From assembly GCA_017654935.2 (NCBI GenBank), contig CM065690.1:9572406-9636405 (forward strand): a stretch of 64,000 nt of DNA. Reading direction: 5' to 3'. The stretch's first letter is position 1. Each line of letters begins with the position of its first letter. The notes beneath the pieces are model-generated. The model ran no database searches and had not been told where the DNA came from. It saw only the letters and a program-made list of their open reading frames with translations. The stretch is from Phymorhynchus buccinoides. Its lineage: Eukaryota > Mollusca > Gastropoda > Neogastropoda > Raphitomidae. Position numbers and translations under genes: made by a program. Below are positions 62,910-64,000 of the stretch, one piece after another.

Positions 62910-63552
62910 CTGTCTGTGTGTGTGTTGTTATGTTTTTCGTACAAGATATAAAGACTTGAACACTGCTCATGTGTTTGTCTAAGTTTATTGTCACTAGAGA
63001 GCTTGACTGTAATAACGCTGTTATGAGGGGCTGGCGAGGAAGTGTGCACATGCACACATAATTAGCGTGAAGGCCATTAACTGTTACTAAGCAACGCTGC
63101 ATGTGTGTGTGTTTGCGAGTGTATGTAAGGTGTGATGGCCTGTTCTTGTTCATATTTATGGATGCATTAGATATTATTTAACCCCTTCGATGCCAAGCCT
63201 GTTTCCCGTTCTGAGGCAACTATTTGCCAAGCCGTTTTAGGTTGCGAAGTCTATCGCAAAAAGGATAGAAAAAGGGAAACTCTTAGAATAACCCTATGAC
63301 GGATATTTCCGTGATGGGGCAGTTTATAGGTTACCGGAACTTGACGGAGATATCCGTGACGGGGCAGTGAAGAGGTTAATGATTGTTATTCCTTTGGCTG
63401 TGTAATCATTGCAGAGACATTGGCTTAAGCATCACCAGTGTGTATACCGTTCAACGACCCATCGAGGATCAGGCCTTTTGCCATGAGCTGCACAACAAAC
63501 GACACCTCTACCACTCTTCCAAAGTGGAGAACTTTCTGGGAATTCTGTCCAG
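54592..63552 (+). CDS. PARP4: PARP4 / vault poly(ADP-ribose) polymerase, 5' nine exons, runs off window
   Basis: PARP4 is the ADP-ribosyltransferase of vault particles, with order BRCT, PARP regulatory, PARP catalytic, VIT and VWA domains. Nine plus-strand exons with agreeing phases encode residues 1 to about 472: a BRCT domain (about 1-95), a linker, the region around [12 protein letters not shown], the helical regulatory domain (about 275-425) and the first part of the catalytic domain. The catalytic-site stretch reads [13 protein letters not shown] (458-470). His459 fits the H of the H-Y-E triad, but the usual following Gly is Ser. Remaining exons lie beyond 64000. Exons 4, 7 and 8 show copied edges in the flanking introns. 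Confidence 0.93.
55316..55600. repeat. Tandem repeat of about 26-28 bp
   Basis: Unit ATAACCTCATTGCACATA with CCTCATT, about ten copies. A poly-C run lies nearby at 55088-55114. Confidence 0.93.
55836..56034 (+). CDS. PARP4: PARP4 coding exon 2, BRCT end (residues 46-112)
   Basis: Encodes [18 protein letters not shown] and [18 protein letters not shown], the second half of the BRCT fold with its conserved hydrophobic helix. Acceptor ACTTCCAG, donor GTGCTC (weak). Confidence 0.9.
56685..56835. mobile_element. Interspersed repeat family D
   Basis: CTGGCTAAAAGACTCCAGGG to GTAGCCACACTCCGACTTC; relatives at 11041 and 26579. Confidence 0.7.
56866..57020 (+). CDS. PARP4: PARP4 coding exon 3 (residues 112-163)
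   Basis: Encodes the post-BRCT linker and [16 protein letters not shown], matching the conserved segment before the PARP4 regulatory part. Acceptor AACACAG, donor GTATAG. Confidence 0.9.
57193..57240. repeat. Interstitial telomere-like repeat
   Basis: Eight consecutive hexamers of the CTAACC/CTATCC/CTAGCC type, i.e. TTAGGG on the minus strand with three variant units. Confidence 0.92.
57832..57975 (+). CDS. PARP4: PARP4 coding exon 4 (residues 164-211)
   Basis: Encodes [20 protein letters not shown] and [10 protein letters not shown], 48 codons in phase 0. Acceptor GGTTCAG, donor GTTAGT. A decayed copy of its 3' edge lies at 58137-58192. Confidence 0.88.
58030..58074. repeat. (CT)n microsatellite
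   Basis: Imperfect CT repeat in PARP4 intron 4; GT-rich tracts follow at 58180-58410. Confidence 0.93.
58137..58192 (+). repeat. Decayed copy of the PARP4 exon 4 edge
   Basis: GACTCTACTCCCACTTAGG and CTTCAGGATGTGCTGGTTA mirror the exon end and GTTAGT donor at 57940-57981. Confidence 0.75.
58502..58669 (+). CDS. PARP4: PARP4 coding exon 5 (residues 212-267)
   Basis: Encodes [20 protein letters not shown] and [19 protein letters not shown], 56 codons in phase 0. Acceptor TATGCAG, donor GTATTG. Confidence 0.88.
59320..59480. mobile_element. Interspersed repeat family G
   Basis: TGCCTCCGGGCATTGCCTCC, GTCCCATATGTGTCTG and GAGGACGTAAAACACC; reverse relative inside 18166-18310. Confidence 0.65.
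59782..59919 (+). CDS. PARP4: PARP4 coding exon 6, regulatory helices (residues 268-313)
   Basis: Encodes [20 protein letters not shown], the helical regulatory domain. Acceptor GTGGCAG gives phase 0; a second AG nearby does not. Donor GTAGGG. Confidence 0.85.
60110..60935. repeat. GAT-rich trinucleotide tract
   Basis: Imperfect GATGAT repeats (60113-60165 and 60385-60935) reaching the acceptor of PARP4 exon 7. Apparent Asp/Met-rich frames are repeat products. Confidence 0.95.
60845..60905 (+). repeat. Copied 5' edge of PARP4 exon 7
   Basis: TGTGAACTGCAGGTGGAGAA and GGCAGAAGCCCTG recur 86 bp upstream of the real edge; the copy then diverges to GATGAAGATGAGATGGAC. Confidence 0.92.
60943..61119 (+). 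CDS. PARP4: PARP4 coding exon 7, regulatory helices (residues 314-372)
   Basis: Encodes [20 protein letters not shown] and [11 protein letters not shown]. Acceptor AACTGCAG follows a GAT-rich tract; donor GTGAGC. The first 21 nt or so with acceptor are duplicated just upstream (60845-60905). Confidence 0.9.
61172..61720. mobile_element. MITE family M split by a SINE
   Basis: CTACCGTACTTTTTTGACTA at the left; after the SINE it continues with AGGCGCACCTCCCCAAATT. The right end is decayed. Confidence 0.7.
61209..61555 (-). mobile_element. tRNA-derived SINE, copy S3
   Basis: Same tail (TTGCTCCCACCTGGAGAGCG) and head (GAACGCTTTACCTCTGTGCC) as S2. Confidence 0.85.
61790..61900 (+). repeat. Copied 5' edge of PARP4 exon 8
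   Basis: About 115 bp of intron plus acceptor plus TTGATCAAGGACATGATTTC is present twice in tandem. The copy at 61871-61891 ends at GTGAGC and could act as a 21-nt exon. Confidence 0.92.
62008..62168 (+). CDS. PARP4: PARP4 coding exon 8 (residues 373-426)
   Basis: Encodes [31 protein letters not shown] and EDLMASVDR, a hallmark PARP4 segment. Acceptor GTGTGTAG, donor GTTGGT. Three copies of its end plus donor follow; a copy of its start precedes. Confidence 0.92.
62169..62560 (+). repeat. Three copies of the PARP4 exon 8 3' edge with donor
   Basis: Units ending GGCTTCTGTTGACAGGTTGG at about 62315, 62438 and 62563, period about 123 bp, each starting near GCGATGCAACATAGC. Confidence 0.95.
62690..62910. 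repeat. CA-rich and (GT)n tracts
   Basis: Imperfect CA repeats then about 15 GT units; no coding signal. Confidence 0.9.
63178..63379. mobile_element. TTAA-flanked element, family P3
   Basis: TTAACCCCTTCGATGCC at the left and GGGGCAGTGAAGAGGTTAA at the right; TGACGGATATTTCCGTGA inside. Confidence 0.75.
63415..63552 (+). CDS. PARP4: PARP4 coding exon 9, catalytic domain start (residues 426-472)
   Basis: Encodes [16 protein letters not shown] and [14 protein letters not shown], the donor-loop histidine region. Acceptor ATTGCAG, donor GTCAGT; ends in phase 2 and continues beyond the window. Confidence 0.9.
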
Positions 63553-63606
63553 GTCAGTTCCATCTCACAATCTTGTCAATTATGTTTTGGTGTTTTCTAT
63601 TACCAC

Positions 63607-63950
63607 AGACTTGTGAAATTCGGGTCGCTCCCGCCAGGAGAGCGTGTCGCTGCTAGTGCAGTGCAACTCATTTTTGCCATGCTATGTGAGTTTGCGTCAT
63701 CCATCCCACCGACACAACACGGCCTACTTCTACAGAATAGTGGAATGGGCTTTAACGTGTGTGGGCAAGATCTTGTGCATGCGTTCACGTATGGGACCGC
63801 GGTTTTAAGTCTCATCTGAAGATCTAGGAAATAGGAGTAAAGTGTCTTTCCCAAGGACGCAACACTGCGGATGGAGCTGGGTTTGAATCCCCGCACTCGC
63901 AAACTTGTTGGATTATGAGCCGGCGACTAACCAACCGAGCGGGCGACTAG
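63607..63950 (-). mobile_element. Second tRNA-derived SINE type, S4
   Basis: Reading minus: CTCGGTTGGTTAGTCGCCGG (A box) and GGGATTCAAACCC (B box) form the head. The tail GTCGCTCCCGCCAGGAGAGC matches the 3' domain of S1-S3 although the heads differ. Confidence 0.8.
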
Positions 63951-64000
63951 CCAACAGTAAAAGTGTGTGTGTGTGGTGTGTGCGTGCGTGCATGCATGCG

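Overview
The window is animal nuclear DNA: intron-rich genes with canonical GT-AG junctions, many microsatellites and minisatellites, SINEs, LINE pieces, a non-autonomous Helitron and numerous short inverted-repeat elements. The proteins and the repeat style suggest a lophotrochozoan, most likely a mollusc (inference from general resemblance only). No bacterial-type operon, CRISPR array or rRNA gene is present.

Two genes account for all the convincing coding sequence. (1) On the minus strand, 43886 down to 5675, lies what appears to be the complete coding region of an unconventional myosin VI. I could place 30 coding exons whose splice phases all agree, giving 3771 nt (1256 residues plus stop). 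They cover the motor with P-loop, switch I and switch II, converter and reverse-gear insert, one IQ motif, a charged lever-arm extension and the cargo-binding tail. (2) On the plus strand, 54592 to the right edge, lies the 5' part of a PARP4 (vault-PARP) gene. Nine phase-consistent exons carry the N-terminal BRCT domain, the PARP regulatory region and the start of the catalytic domain, and the gene runs off the window. The genes are head to head; the space between 43.9 and 54.6 kb holds candidate non-coding first exons, LINE remnants, a Helitron and inverted-repeat elements. A separate small exon at 2897-3086 (minus) looks like the first exon of a BED/hAT-type zinc-finger gene or transposon fossil.

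Layout: 1-3.1 kb tandem repeats and the zinc-finger exon; 3.9-5.67 kb a TTAA-flanked element and the myosin 3' end; 5.7-43.9 kb the myosin gene with introns full of repeats; 44-54.5 kb intergenic and mobile-element rich; 54.6-64 kb PARP4.

The most unusual signal is that a large share of the tandem repeats is anchored on exon-intron junctions. At many myosin exons (1, 5, 11, 12, 14, 18, 19, 20, 21, 22, 28, perhaps 15) and three PARP4 exons (4, 7, 8) the exon edge with its splice site has been copied from one to about ten times into the adjacent intron. Some copies keep usable splice signals and reading frame, for example a ladder of 27-nt microexon-like units after myosin exon 22, a 21-codon in-frame extension after exon 14, and a 21-nt cassette before PARP4 exon 8. 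A second theme is layered transposon nesting: LINE in LINE, SINE in inverted-repeat element, and a three-element stack at 20.5-21.5 kb.
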